Shown here in pieces: positions 56,380-64,000 of a stretch of DNA of 64,000 nt. The stretch spans positions 62,001 to 126,000 of the forward strand of contig NZ_BAABLI010000015.1 of assembly GCF_039544265.1 (NCBI RefSeq). The letters are read 5' to 3'. Positions within the stretch are counted from its first letter, which is position 1; the number at the start of each line of letters is the position of its first letter. A program made the translations under genes and the position numbers. The notes beneath the pieces are model-generated. The model did no database searches, was not told where the DNA came from, and saw only the letters and a list, made by a program, of their open reading frames with translations. The stretch is from Corallincola platygyrae. Its GTDB lineage: Bacteria; Pseudomonadota; Gammaproteobacteria; Enterobacterales; Neiellaceae.

Positions 56380-57829
56380 GCCAATCTCCTTTTTAAACGC
56401 AATTATTTAAATTGGCATCATAAATGTTATCGATACCATTGTGCGCCCATTGCTTAGGGAAGGAGCGAGCGATTAACCTTGTTAAATGAAGTATTAAACA
56501 AAGGAATTGCCCTATATCCCCTCCTTGGGTGCAAGCGCATTATCTGAATTAGTAAAATTTGGTCAATCAAGGTTTAACCTTTTATTGACAATGGTCATTA
56601 AAAGTTAAAATAGATAATTGGTATGTTAAATACATGTATTTACGAGAAAATATGTATATTTTGGGTGATATCAGAACTGGATTTAGCTGCTGCGTCTCCT
56701 CTGCCCAGAGTATAGATTGGCTATGTTTAGTTTGATGTTACGTTTAATGTTATGCGTTTATATTCAGGTAAAATCGGAGCGCACTACAACAATAAAGAAG
56801 CGGGAGCCTGCCATATTCAGAAGGTTAAACAGTGATGATTCATGTATCATTTTTGGTTAATTAATGTTCGATTATGATATCCTTATTTAGCGAAGCTTTT
56901 ACGCTAAGCGTTTAACCGAAACGTTAATTCATAGCTGAAAGTTGTCATTGAAACTGTTGGGCGTGCTCATTCGCTAATGGTTTCGATTGCGTTTTTATTT
57001 AGACCGATGCCCCACGAGGTTTTTATTAACCAGTTCTGAATTGAAGGGAGGGAATCAGCCTTTTGGGTTCGACTTTTAAGTCTTTATTCGTGACCAGAGA
57101 TAGCCTGCCAAGTGGCAGAACATCTCAAGATTTTACAGAGCTTTTGCGCTGCCTATCTTTGGACTTGAACAGGTATACGTAACAGGGCATTGGCTTCATA
57201 TTTGGGTATCTGTACGGTACCAATAGATCTGGGTTTAGTGTTCGCCGAGTGATGCAGGGCGTTGGTTAGTACCCTTTGCTTATCGACCTGATAACACGCC
57301 TTACCACGTAAGCGGCCTAACCAGTACCAGCACAAGATGTGATCTCCCTGCACAAGGTATTACGATAACCCGCATTAGTGATAATCAATGGTGTAAGTTG
57401 TAAACCTTAAACTCAAAAGTGGACTCATAGAGTGTGACAGAGCGGCTTTTCACTGACACGGAAGCGTGCAGAGTCGCTATTGCGCAGGTACTTACTTACA
57501 TCCGTACTATCGACCTATACAACGGACATGGGATTGGCTCCACATAAACCTTTCGCCCACCAACGGTAAATCACTAATGGTTCGGTAATCAGCTAAATGC
57601 TACCCAACAACCCGTCGATGCGTTTGATGTTGCGCTAGGGGAGACACACCCTTGTATATGACGCCCTAACTCGGTGAATGAAAAGCTGTCGCCATCAAGT
57701 TACTAAGGCGTCAATTTTTGAATTTGTGGACATTGCTAAGCGAGCATTTCCTGTCGGGTCTGAATTCGGTGCATCCCGCTGCCGCAGTGCAGGGTTTGAG
57801 ATGGTGTGCTATTGGCGAAACTAATTAGA
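56380..57829. other. gene-poor region upstream of flp
   Basis: About 1.45 kb. The first few hundred bases above flp are A/T-rich and must hold the pilus promoter and leader; I could not pin a promoter by eye. The section near 57430-57550 has a possible decayed IS3-type fragment (separate entry). The open frame at 57153-57353 on the minus strand has no recognisable family or ribosome site. No tRNA or other RNA gene was recognised. Confidence 0.6.
57431..57549 (+). pseudogene. possible IS3-type transposase remnant
   Basis: Translation in one frame after a TAG gives TERLFTDTEACRVA and then YIRTIDLYNGHG, which resembles the C-terminal end of IS3-family transposases (a FFxSLKxE-type strand, then YIxxYNxxRxHS). 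Stops on both sides show that it is not a working gene. No inverted ends were located. The match is short and made by eye. Confidence 0.3.
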
Positions 57830-58102
57830 TCAAACCACGGGGTGCGCGTCTACTTTTGTGAATTTCCTAGGGATTATGGGGGGATTCGCTAGGCTGTTGT
57901 AATGAAGCTGCCTGGGATGGTATTCAGGCTCAGGTTTCACGGTGGGAACGCAGCCAAGCAGAAGAGATGCGATAGCAGCGACTAAGGTTAAAGAGATTGT
58001 CTTGTTCTGTCTTCGCTCGGGGCGGAAGTCGCATTCATAGCCGTTGCTGTATATAGATAAAAGCTTAGTGCTTTGTTCCTCTGATGATACTTGATGAGTC
58101 AT
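57830..58102 (-). CDS. possible small lipoprotein
   Basis: A 90-residue frame whose middle looks like a lipoprotein signal (basic RPERRQNKT, hydrophobic stretch, then LLLGC at about residue 51), leaving a mature part of about 40 residues rich in proline. The stretch before the hydrophobic segment is too long for a normal leader, so the true start is probably inside it, perhaps at a non-ATG codon. It follows the winged-helix gene on the same strand by 39 bp. Weakly supported. Confidence 0.4.
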   Translation of the reverse strand: MTHQVSSEEQSTKLLSIYSNGYECDFRPERRQNKTISLTLVAAIASLLLGCVPTVKPEPEYHPRQLHYNSLANPPIIPRKFTKVDAHPVV

Positions 58103-58141
58103 TGGTCAATTCCTTTGTCCAAGTCATCTAAATTCGTATTG

Positions 58142-58447
58142 TTATCTGTCTCGGCCTGTGATGCTACAAGTAGGGTAGCCAAGGGTATGGCAGATCATCT
58201 CAATGTTTTTGGCGATCCAATCTGGATTAATTGCTCCCCAATCCTGCACTTCGTAATGCCCGTTCTTATTTGCGCCAACAAACGTAATCTGTATATCCAG
58301 TTCTTCCAGAGCACTTAACGTGTCTTGCGCTGTACGCCTCGGCATACCCGTCACTTTAACAATGGCCGGTATGGTGGCGATCCCTTTAGAAATCAGGTGG
58401 GCTAGTAGCAGACGGCGAAAAAAGCTGGTTTGGGTTTTACTTGGCAT
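58142..58447 (-). CDS. winged-helix DNA-binding protein
   Basis: A 101-residue protein with a helix-turn-helix: LLLAHLISKGIATIPAIVK, then TGMPRRTAQDTLSALEEL as the recognition helix, followed by a beta wing (ITFVGANKNGHYEVQDWG) and a C-terminal helix. It resembles small winged-helix proteins I recall from Pseudomonas and relatives. Likely a transcription factor; targets unknown. It is divergent from the binding-protein gene at 58643, whose promoter it could control. Confidence 0.7.
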   Translation of the reverse strand: MPSKTQTSFFRRLLLAHLISKGIATIPAIVKVTGMPRRTAQDTLSALEELDIQITFVGANKNGHYEVQDWGAINPDWIAKNIEMICHTLGYPTCSITGRDR

Positions 58448-58642
58448 ACTGGTTCAACGATCCAATTGAATGACCGGGGCAGTATGCCCTATTGCCATGT
58501 ACAAATAGGGGGATGGCGAATCAATTTGCCAGTCAGCTCACGAATTCTTGGGCGAATAGCCGTCCAAGTGATTGGAACTTCAATCCTTATCTATATGATT
58601 TGCTACGCTTTAAAAGCCTGTCACCAAGACAATGGGGTTGAG

Positions 58643-59554
58643 ATGAAGAGTTGCTGGGCAATGGTGTTGGTTTGGCTTCTGGGCATCAATGTGTTTGCTG
58701 CGCATGCGTCCGGGCCGGGCGTTGATGTGTTGCGAATGGTGCCAAAGCAGTCAGAAACCGACGTTTCCCATGCTTTTTTGATGGACGCCGTCACAGCCGC
58801 GATGGAAAACACGGTTGATGACTTCGGTCCTTACCAGATCGAGATGATGCCGATCCCCCTCAACCAAGGCTTGATTCTGCACCTGCTGGAGTTTCCCGGC
58901 GTACTCGACTTGGTGGCGTCGGCTCCGACCGAAGAACGTGAAACGACTTTTCGAGCGATTCGTGTGCCGCTGATGATGGGCTTACTCGGGTATCGCATGA
59001 TGCTGGTGCACCCTGATCGTATTGATGAGTTTAATAGTTTCACCAAACCCGAGCAGTTGAAGTCGCTGGTGGCATGTCAGGGCGCTCAGTGGCCGGATGC
59101 CGACCTGTTGGAAAATCAAGGCTACCGTGTATATAGAGTGGAAGGGTATGAAGAGATGTTTCACTTTGTTCGTGACGGCACCTGTGATTACTTCCCTCGG
59201 GCAATTACTGAAGGATATGGTGAGCTGGAAGCCTTCAATCAAAAACATCCTGATGCGCCATTAGCTAAATTTGATCGCATTTTGCTGCACTATTTTGTTC
59301 CGCTGTATTTCTTTACCGGCCAGCATAATTACGAGTTGGCTGCCCGTATCGAGCTGGGATTGCAGCGAGCGATTGACAGTGGTGAGCTAAAAAAACTGCT
59401 GGAACAGAACCCTGTCACTCAGTCGGCCTTTCCGCTAAGCAAGTGGAAGGAGTCCATCGTGTTTAAGGTGGCTAACCCTGATTTGTCTAAATCCACCCCT
59501 ATCTATCAGGCGCACTATTGGCTGCAGATCCCTGCGACCGTATATCAACCATGA
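58643..59554 (+). CDS. periplasmic solute-binding-like protein
   Basis: A 303-residue exported protein. The start at 58643 gives a signal peptide MKSCWAMVLVWLLGINVFAAHA; the frame is open 71 codons further but that stretch has no signal character. The mature part has the two-lobed type seen in SBP_bac_3-like proteins, but lacks clear ligand signatures. Its stop overlaps the outer-membrane protein start (ATGA), so the two are coupled, suggesting one uptake or sensing system. The ligand is unknown. Confidence 0.7.
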   Translation: MKSCWAMVLVWLLGINVFAAHASGPGVDVLRMVPKQSETDVSHAFLMDAVTAAMENTVDDFGPYQIEMMPIPLNQGLILHLLEFPGVLDLVASAPTEERETTFRAIRVPLMMGLLGYRMMLVHPDRIDEFNSFTKPEQLKSLVACQGAQWPDADLLENQGYRVYRVEGYEEMFHFVRDGTCDYFPRAITEGYGELEAFNQKHPDAPLAKFDRILLHYFVPLYFFTGQHNYELAARIELGLQRAIDSGELKKLLEQNPVTQSAFPLSKWKESIVFKVANPDLSKSTPIYQAHYWLQIPATVYQP

Positions 59555-60975
59555 TCAGGCAGATTGTATTTACGATCGCCGGATTGCTTCTGGTTGTTGG
59601 TAAAGGGCTCGCTGACGAGCGGGCTCCAACCCAAAAAGATCCCCTATTTGATGAGCCAAGCCTCGCCGAAGAGTTGGCCGATAAATCCACCTTGGTTGGA
59701 GGCTGGTCCTTTATCCACCGAAACAGAACGCGTCGTGATGAGTCGGGCAATTCCAATCGTTTCTTTGATGACCTCGACCATAGCACCGCACAAGCGGATG
59801 TGAAGTTTAAGTCGGGTTGGCTCTGGCAGCAGTGGGGCCTGAATTTCAGCGCATTTTCTGCGTTGGATCTTTATATCGATGACGACTTACCACGCAATAT
59901 TGAAAATGAGTTCTCGTTTGCCGGTGACCGCTGGAGTGAAGAGAACAGTGACGCGGCAGAAAACGGTGTGAGTGTGTCCCGCCTGGTGCTCAAGTACCGC
60001 AATCAGCCGAAGTGGTTTCGGGTCAAGGCAGGCTACGCCCCGATGCATGTGCCCGGAATTATCGGTGTGAATTGGTCATTTCAGCCGGGCACCTATCGCG
60101 GCGTTCAGGCCAAGTTTATCCCTAAAGACTGGACCATCACCTACGCCTGGGCTGACCAATATAAAGCGCCCTGGTATCTGAAGACTCAGAACTTTTCACG
60201 AGTTAACGCATGGGATGAGGCCCCTGTCAGTGGTGGCAACCGAATCGATTACATCCACGCTCTGGGCGCGATCTATCACCCTAAACATCATACTTGGTCG
60301 GTGGCTTTCAGTGCCGGGCAATCTGAAGACTATGTGGATGCCTATTTCTTTAAAGTGGCTAATCGCTGGGATTGGCTGGATGGTGTCACTGCCAGCTATC
60401 AGTTCTATGGTGCCGATTCCAAGGATGACCCAGATTATCCACTTTACGATGGGTTAGCCTGGCAGCAGGCGCTAACGCTTTCAGTTACCGACCAGAACTG
60501 GCTTTATCGTTTGGAGTTTATGGCAACCAAGGCGGAGGGATTAGGTACTTATTTACCTCGCCTTACCCGGGGCTATGCTAACTCCCAGGGCGCATTAGAG
60601 CTGTGGTGGGATAGTCGCTCAGATTGGAATAATGATGGTGAAAAAGCGCTGTTTGCAGGCGTCTGGTATCAATTTCCTGCTGAGTGGGGGTTGCAAGGCT
60701 GGCAGATCGGGGCCTCCGGTGCTTATGGTTGGGATGCGGTACGCTGGGTTAATCACCAAGAGGATTCTGATGCAGCTAAAGGGGAGGAAAGCGCCTGGAA
60801 CATAGATCTTGGTTACACGGTGTCAGAAGGTCCTTGGCGGGGGGCATCTATCAAACTGCACTACACCCACTATCGCAATCATCAGGATGATTTGGGCAGT
60901 TTCTACTACGCCAACATGTTTACCTCAGAAAGAGATCTCAAGCTGTTATTGTCGGTGCCTTTTGAGGTATTTTAG
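59551..60975 (+). CDS. OprD-like outer-membrane beta-barrel protein
   Basis: A 474-residue outer-membrane protein. It has a signal peptide ending GLA (about residue 20), then a barrel of alternating aromatic and polar strands (for example FRVKAGYAPMHVPGIIGVN, TWSVAFSAGQSEDYVDAYFF, YQFYGADS) and a terminal strand ending in a C-terminal phenylalanine (LLSVPFEVF), as expected for BAM-inserted barrels. The size and pattern suggest an OprD-type substrate-specific porin, though that family call is tentative. Translation is coupled to the binding protein upstream. Confidence 0.68.
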   Translation: MIRQIVFTIAGLLLVVGKGLADERAPTQKDPLFDEPSLAEELADKSTLVGGWSFIHRNRTRRDESGNSNRFFDDLDHSTAQADVKFKSGWLWQQWGLNFSAFSALDLYIDDDLPRNIENEFSFAGDRWSEENSDAAENGVSVSRLVLKYRNQPKWFRVKAGYAPMHVPGIIGVNWSFQPGTYRGVQAKFIPKDWTITYAWADQYKAPWYLKTQNFSRVNAWDEAPVSGGNRIDYIHALGAIYHPKHHTWSVAFSAGQSEDYVDAYFFKVANRWDWLDGVTASYQFYGADSKDDPDYPLYDGLAWQQALTLSVTDQNWLYRLEFMATKAEGLGTYLPRLTRGYANSQGALELWWDSRSDWNNDGEKALFAGVWYQFPAEWGLQGWQIGASGAYGWDAVRWVNHQEDSDAAKGEESAWNIDLGYTVSEGPWRGASIKLHYTHYRNHQDDLGSFYYANMFTSERDLKLLLSVPFEVF

Positions 60976-60996
60976 TTGTTTATCAATATAGGGTGG

Positions 60997-62469
60997 CTAA
61001 CCCATCCGGAGTTCTCGCAATCCAGCCCTGCGACGAAGGCGTCTGGCCAAACTGTCCACCAGCACGTTTAGCAACGCACTGATCACTATCAGCAGCGCTG
61101 CACGGTCAAAGCGAATATCTTCAAATGCCGAATCGATGTAAAAGCCAAGGGTGGTGATCCCCAAAATGCCAAGGATGGCACTCTCGCGCATGATCACTTC
61201 CCAACGATAGAGCAGAAATGTCATTAACTGCGGGTAGATGCGGGGCAGGATCTCGTAGCTGTATCGGTCAATGCCTTTGGGTGCGTCCTGGCGCAGCTTC
61301 ACATGGTCTGTGATACGGCTGCCCAGGTAGCTGATGAGGCCGCTGTTGTGCAGTGCCAGGGCCAGTATCGCTGGCAACATGGAGGGGCCAAAAAGCAGCA
61401 GGAAAACGAATGCCAGTATCATTTCGGGCGTTGACCGCAGCGCCAGTAAGATGCCGTGCCCCAAGGTTTGTGAAATGGGATTGCCGAACTGACGACTACC
61501 CAGCCAGGCTAGTGCCACGGTGAGCAAACAGGTCGCAGCCAAGCTGAGTTGGGTGAGTACAAGAGTTTGTCCTACTGCGGGCATGGCTACCGACACTAGC
61601 TGATTGGCATACCAGTTCAACGCGCCTATCCAGTCTCCTAGGAGTAAGGCCTTGGGCCAGATATCCTGGGTGAAAAATTGCCAGAAATAGCTACCGTATA
61701 CAGGGGGTGTTTCTGGCAGTGCCCATAGACAGACCACCAAGTAAACGGGAACTAGCGCTGGTTTTAGCCAGAACCTGAGCGTAGCAATCAGGGCAAAAAA
61801 CAGCAGCAGTATGGTCGCCGCCTGATCATAGACGCCCTGGGCAAATGCGGTATCTAAGTGAAATCCCAGAGTGGGTAAACCAATGAAGCCTAGAATCGCA
61901 CTGCTGCGAAGGGCGCATTCAAAGCGATAGCGGGTGTAGGCAACCAGCGCTGACCACGCGGCCGGGATAGTGCTGTAACACCAACGACTGATCTTATCGG
62001 TGCCTGACGGCAACGGCGTTTGGTTATCAATGCCCTCCAGTATCTCCGCATAAACCTTAGCGAAGGTGCAGGCGTAGGGTAGGGTGATCGCCAGCAGGCC
62101 GGTTATCGCAGAAAGCCCGAACACCTGCATAAAAATCAACGCCCAGAACAATTCATGTATTGCGCGAATAAAGGCGCACAACCCGCGTATGACACGAAAA
62201 TGAAAAAGCAATGCCAGCGGCATACCCAGGAGGGCGGCTATGCCGACACCTATCAGCGCAAAGGCGACGGTGATCAGGCTGGCGTGGGTCAGGGTGTCAA
62301 TCTCACTGAGGCTGGGTGATACAAGTCCTTGCATCATGCGCCCTAATTCTGCGCCTGGCTCAACCTGATAAAGGTTAAGGTCTGCCCAAGGCAGTAAAAC
62401 CAGCGCAGCCATAAGAATTAACAGGGTGAGTCTGGCCATGGGGTGAAGCTGTGCGGCCTTATGCCACAT
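60997..62469 (-). CDS. ABC transporter permease, tandem PhnE-like fusion
   Basis: A 490-residue permease made of two homologous halves, each about 240 residues with six membrane helices and an EAA-type loop (SSAILGFIGLPTLGFHLDTAF and ESAILGILGITTLGFYIDSAF are the two cognate segments). The two permease subunits of a transporter are thus fused into one chain. It overlaps the ATPase gene by 11 bp and works with it and with the binding protein encoded first. By the binding-protein family it is probably for selenate or a related oxyanion. Confidence 0.88.
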   Translation of the reverse strand: MWHKAAQLHPMARLTLLILMAALVLLPWADLNLYQVEPGAELGRMMQGLVSPSLSEIDTLTHASLITVAFALIGVGIAALLGMPLALLFHFRVIRGLCAFIRAIHELFWALIFMQVFGLSAITGLLAITLPYACTFAKVYAEILEGIDNQTPLPSGTDKISRWCYSTIPAAWSALVAYTRYRFECALRSSAILGFIGLPTLGFHLDTAFAQGVYDQAATILLLFFALIATLRFWLKPALVPVYLVVCLWALPETPPVYGSYFWQFFTQDIWPKALLLGDWIGALNWYANQLVSVAMPAVGQTLVLTQLSLAATCLLTVALAWLGSRQFGNPISQTLGHGILLALRSTPEMILAFVFLLLFGPSMLPAILALALHNSGLISYLGSRITDHVKLRQDAPKGIDRYSYEILPRIYPQLMTFLLYRWEVIMRESAILGILGITTLGFYIDSAFEDIRFDRAALLIVISALLNVLVDSLARRLRRRAGLRELRMG

Positions 62470-63121
62470 AAAGTTGGTCCAGTTGCTCGGCTGTGAGCGA
62501 CGAACTTGGTAGATCGAATACGACTTTCCCGTGTTGCAGGCCTACGATGCGATCAAAACAGGTCAGGGCCAGTTGGCGATTGTGCAGAGCAATCACCGAG
62601 CTGGCGTGCTGGTGTTGAATCAACTCTATCAGCAGTTTTGCCTGCAGCGGATCGACCGCAGACACAGGCTCGTCACCGAGAAAAATACCTGCCTGTTGAT
62701 ACAGGGCGCGGGCAATAGCAGTGCGCTGTTGTTGGCCACCAGAGAGCGTATCGACGGGGGAGTTAATCTTCTCATCCAGCCCGAGCGTGTCGCAGAGTTG
62801 CTGCACCGCTGCTTTGTGTCTGCGCCAGGGGCGAACAAGGTTACACAGGTTATAAAGTGGGTTGTGCCGGTTCAGCTGACCCATGTAGACGTTTTGGTAA
62901 ACCGACAGATTGCCCACCAAGCCATAGCTTTGTGGACACAGTGCGATATGCTCCGGTGCTTGCTGATAAAGCAGTTTGAGCAGAGAGCTTTTTCCTGCCC
63001 CCGAGCGCCCCACTAATGCCACATGCTCTCCGGGGGGGATAGAAAGAGTGACAGGGGCAAGCACCTGCTCGCCCTCATAGCTGAGCGATTCGCCACTCAG
63101 CGTCAGTGATGGCTGTGCCAT
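62459..63121 (-). CDS. ABC transporter ATP-binding protein (PhnC-like)
   Basis: A 220-residue ABC ATPase with Walker A GRSGAGKSSLLKLL, the LSGGQQQR signature, a Walker B GIFLGDEP and a switch-type VIALHNRQ stretch. It is at the short end of the family but all catalytic motifs are there. It energises the fused permease encoded next. Its start overlaps the binding-protein stop by one base. Confidence 0.9.
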   Translation of the reverse strand: MAQPSLTLSGESLSYEGEQVLAPVTLSIPPGEHVALVGRSGAGKSSLLKLLYQQAPEHIALCPQSYGLVGNLSVYQNVYMGQLNRHNPLYNLCNLVRPWRRHKAAVQQLCDTLGLDEKINSPVDTLSGGQQQRTAIARALYQQAGIFLGDEPVSAVDPLQAKLLIELIQHQHASSVIALHNRQLALTCFDRIVGLQHGKVVFDLPSSSLTAEQLDQLYVA

Positions 63122-63981
63122 TAATCGAGCAGGCCGATCGCTTTGCCGGTCTCTTCAATCGGGCCGTAGTCCGCGTTACTTGCAGGTACGAATGACTTGC
63201 GAGGAAAACTGGCAAGCAGATCAGGATCCGTCATGTTCAATAGTGCTGCCTTCACCTTCTCTTTAAAGCCTTCGCCATAACGAGTATCGACATCGCCGCG
63301 AATACTCCATTGGTAATCTGGGTAAGTTGGCGTCTCCCAGATCACGCGGACTTTATTGGCGTCCACTTTGCCTGAGGCGAGTTCACTCTCCCAAACTTTA
63401 AAGTTCACCGCACCGACTTGATAAGCGCCAGATTGCACTTGAGCGATGGTACGACTGTGGTCGCCTGAATAACCTACCCGTGCAAATAGCTCCTCAGGCG
63501 ATTTCTCGCTCAATAGACGTAAATAGAATTCCGGCATCAGTCGACCTGAAGTTGAGCCTTTGGATCCAAAGGTAAAAGTGTTGCCGACGATGTTTACGGG
63601 AAATTTTTCATCCTTTGACAACTCTGCACTGTGGTGCGCGATAAAGAAGGTTTTGAAGAACTGATCTTCGTAACCTTGTGCCAGAGCCTCGGAACCAGGA
63701 ACCAGGGCCCGGGCGCGCACACCAGACAGGCCGCCAAACCAAGCCAGTTGTACCTGATCATTGCGGAAAGCGGTGACAGCGGCGGCATAGCTTTTCACCG
63801 GAATGTATTTCACCTCGACGCCTAATTCTTTGCTCAAGTAGGCAGCGACTTTATTGAAGCGCTGCTGTAGGCGTGTTTCGTCTTCGTCGGGGATGGCGGT
63901 GAAGGTAAATACCTGTGCCTGAACGGCGAGGGTACAAAGTAGTGCCGACAGGGCAACCAGCATGTTGCGAAACAAACTCAT
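63121..63981 (-). CDS. putative selenate ABC transporter binding protein (PhnD-like)
   Basis: A 286-residue periplasmic binding protein. The start is placed at the ATG at 63981, where AGGA lies six bases upstream; a GTG one codon earlier is the alternative. The mature part matches the family I recall as the putative selenate-binding subset of PhnD-like proteins: FTFTAIPDEDETRLQQRFNKV, SYAAAVTAFRNDQVQLAWFG, GSKGSTSGRLMPEFYLR and KSFVPASNADYGPIE. The selenate assignment rests on gene-association work, not on direct transport assays. The promoter lies at or beyond the window end. Confidence 0.85.
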   Translation of the reverse strand: MSLFRNMLVALSALLCTLAVQAQVFTFTAIPDEDETRLQQRFNKVAAYLSKELGVEVKYIPVKSYAAAVTAFRNDQVQLAWFGGLSGVRARALVPGSEALAQGYEDQFFKTFFIAHHSAELSKDEKFPVNIVGNTFTFGSKGSTSGRLMPEFYLRLLSEKSPEELFARVGYSGDHSRTIAQVQSGAYQVGAVNFKVWESELASGKVDANKVRVIWETPTYPDYQWSIRGDVDTRYGEGFKEKVKAALLNMTDPDLLASFPRKSFVPASNADYGPIEETGKAIGLLD

Positions 63982-64000
63982 CACTTATCCTTTTGTCTGA

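Noticed and set aside
56400..56700. Possible sigma-54 or sigma-70 promoter for flp
   Set aside because: No convincing paired boxes could be identified by eye in the A/T-rich leader.
57153..57353. 66-residue frame on the minus strand
   Set aside because: No recognisable family, poor composition and no ribosome site; not reported as a gene.
1..64000. tRNA genes, rRNA, CRISPR arrays and prophage
   Set aside because: No cloverleaf with a GGTTCGANTCC-type arm, no regularly spaced repeats and no phage structural genes were found on reading.

Overview
The window is a chromosomal segment of a gammaproteobacterium, most likely an aquatic or marine one. The pointers are rsmJ, a DUF3192 lipoprotein, an LdhA-type lactate dehydrogenase, PEP-CTERM-like and GlyGly-CTERM-like sorting tails, tandem MCP and GGDEF/EAL signalling genes and a putative selenate ABC transporter. 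No rRNA, tRNA, CRISPR array, plasmid origin or prophage was seen, and the genus cannot be fixed from the sequence.

Layout. 0-2.3 kb: a LysR regulator, an isoprenylcysteine-methyltransferase-like membrane protein, and a two-gene cassette that resembles the Tse2 toxin and Tsi2 immunity protein. 2.4-12 kb: a GH13 amylase lipoprotein, an RND efflux permease and adaptor operon, a small kinase-like protein, a PEP-CTERM-like protein, a DUF3192 lipoprotein and a PfkB sugar kinase. About 12.1-12.35 kb holds a MITE-like inverted-repeat element. 12.4-19 kb: an HdeD-like membrane protein, a large beta-helix lipoprotein, ldhA, an lrgA/lrgB-like pair and rsmJ. 19-29 kb: an MCP, a GGDEF/EAL protein, a small Cys-rich protein, a degenerate hybrid histidine kinase, an RNase HI with an N-terminal hybrid-binding domain, and a DUF4892/OmpA protein.

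29-56.4 kb, all on the minus strand, is the most interesting part. A Tad (Flp type IVb pilus) locus starts at flp (56379) and runs through TadG-like, TadE-like and minor-pilin genes, cpaB, cpaC, an FHA-cpaF fusion, tadB, tadC, a DUF192 gene, tadD-like, tadE and an OmpA-family gene. Nearly unbroken from there come an Ig-like lipoprotein, a giant Rhs/YD-repeat protein, a small lipoprotein, a beta-propeller and a VWA protein with a sorting tail. The Rhs protein begins with a sequence almost superimposable on the Flp pilin N-terminus of the same locus, including the G|xxxxEY prepilin-peptidase site and the hydrophobic helix. A Gly-rich linker, an Rhs shell and a C-terminal DUF2235 (Tle1-like) lipase domain follow, and a lipoprotein that could be its immunity factor is encoded 11 bp downstream. 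I infer a Tad-linked Rhs phospholipase toxin that uses a pilin-type signal in place of the usual PAAR/T6SS module. No tadZ (cpaE) and no prepilin peptidase gene lie in the window.

56.4-57.8 kb is a gene-poor stretch with a possible decayed IS3-type fragment. 57.8-64 kb: a possible small lipoprotein, a winged-helix regulator, a periplasmic binding protein coupled to an OprD-like outer-membrane protein, and a three-gene ABC transporter whose binding protein resembles the putative selenate family.
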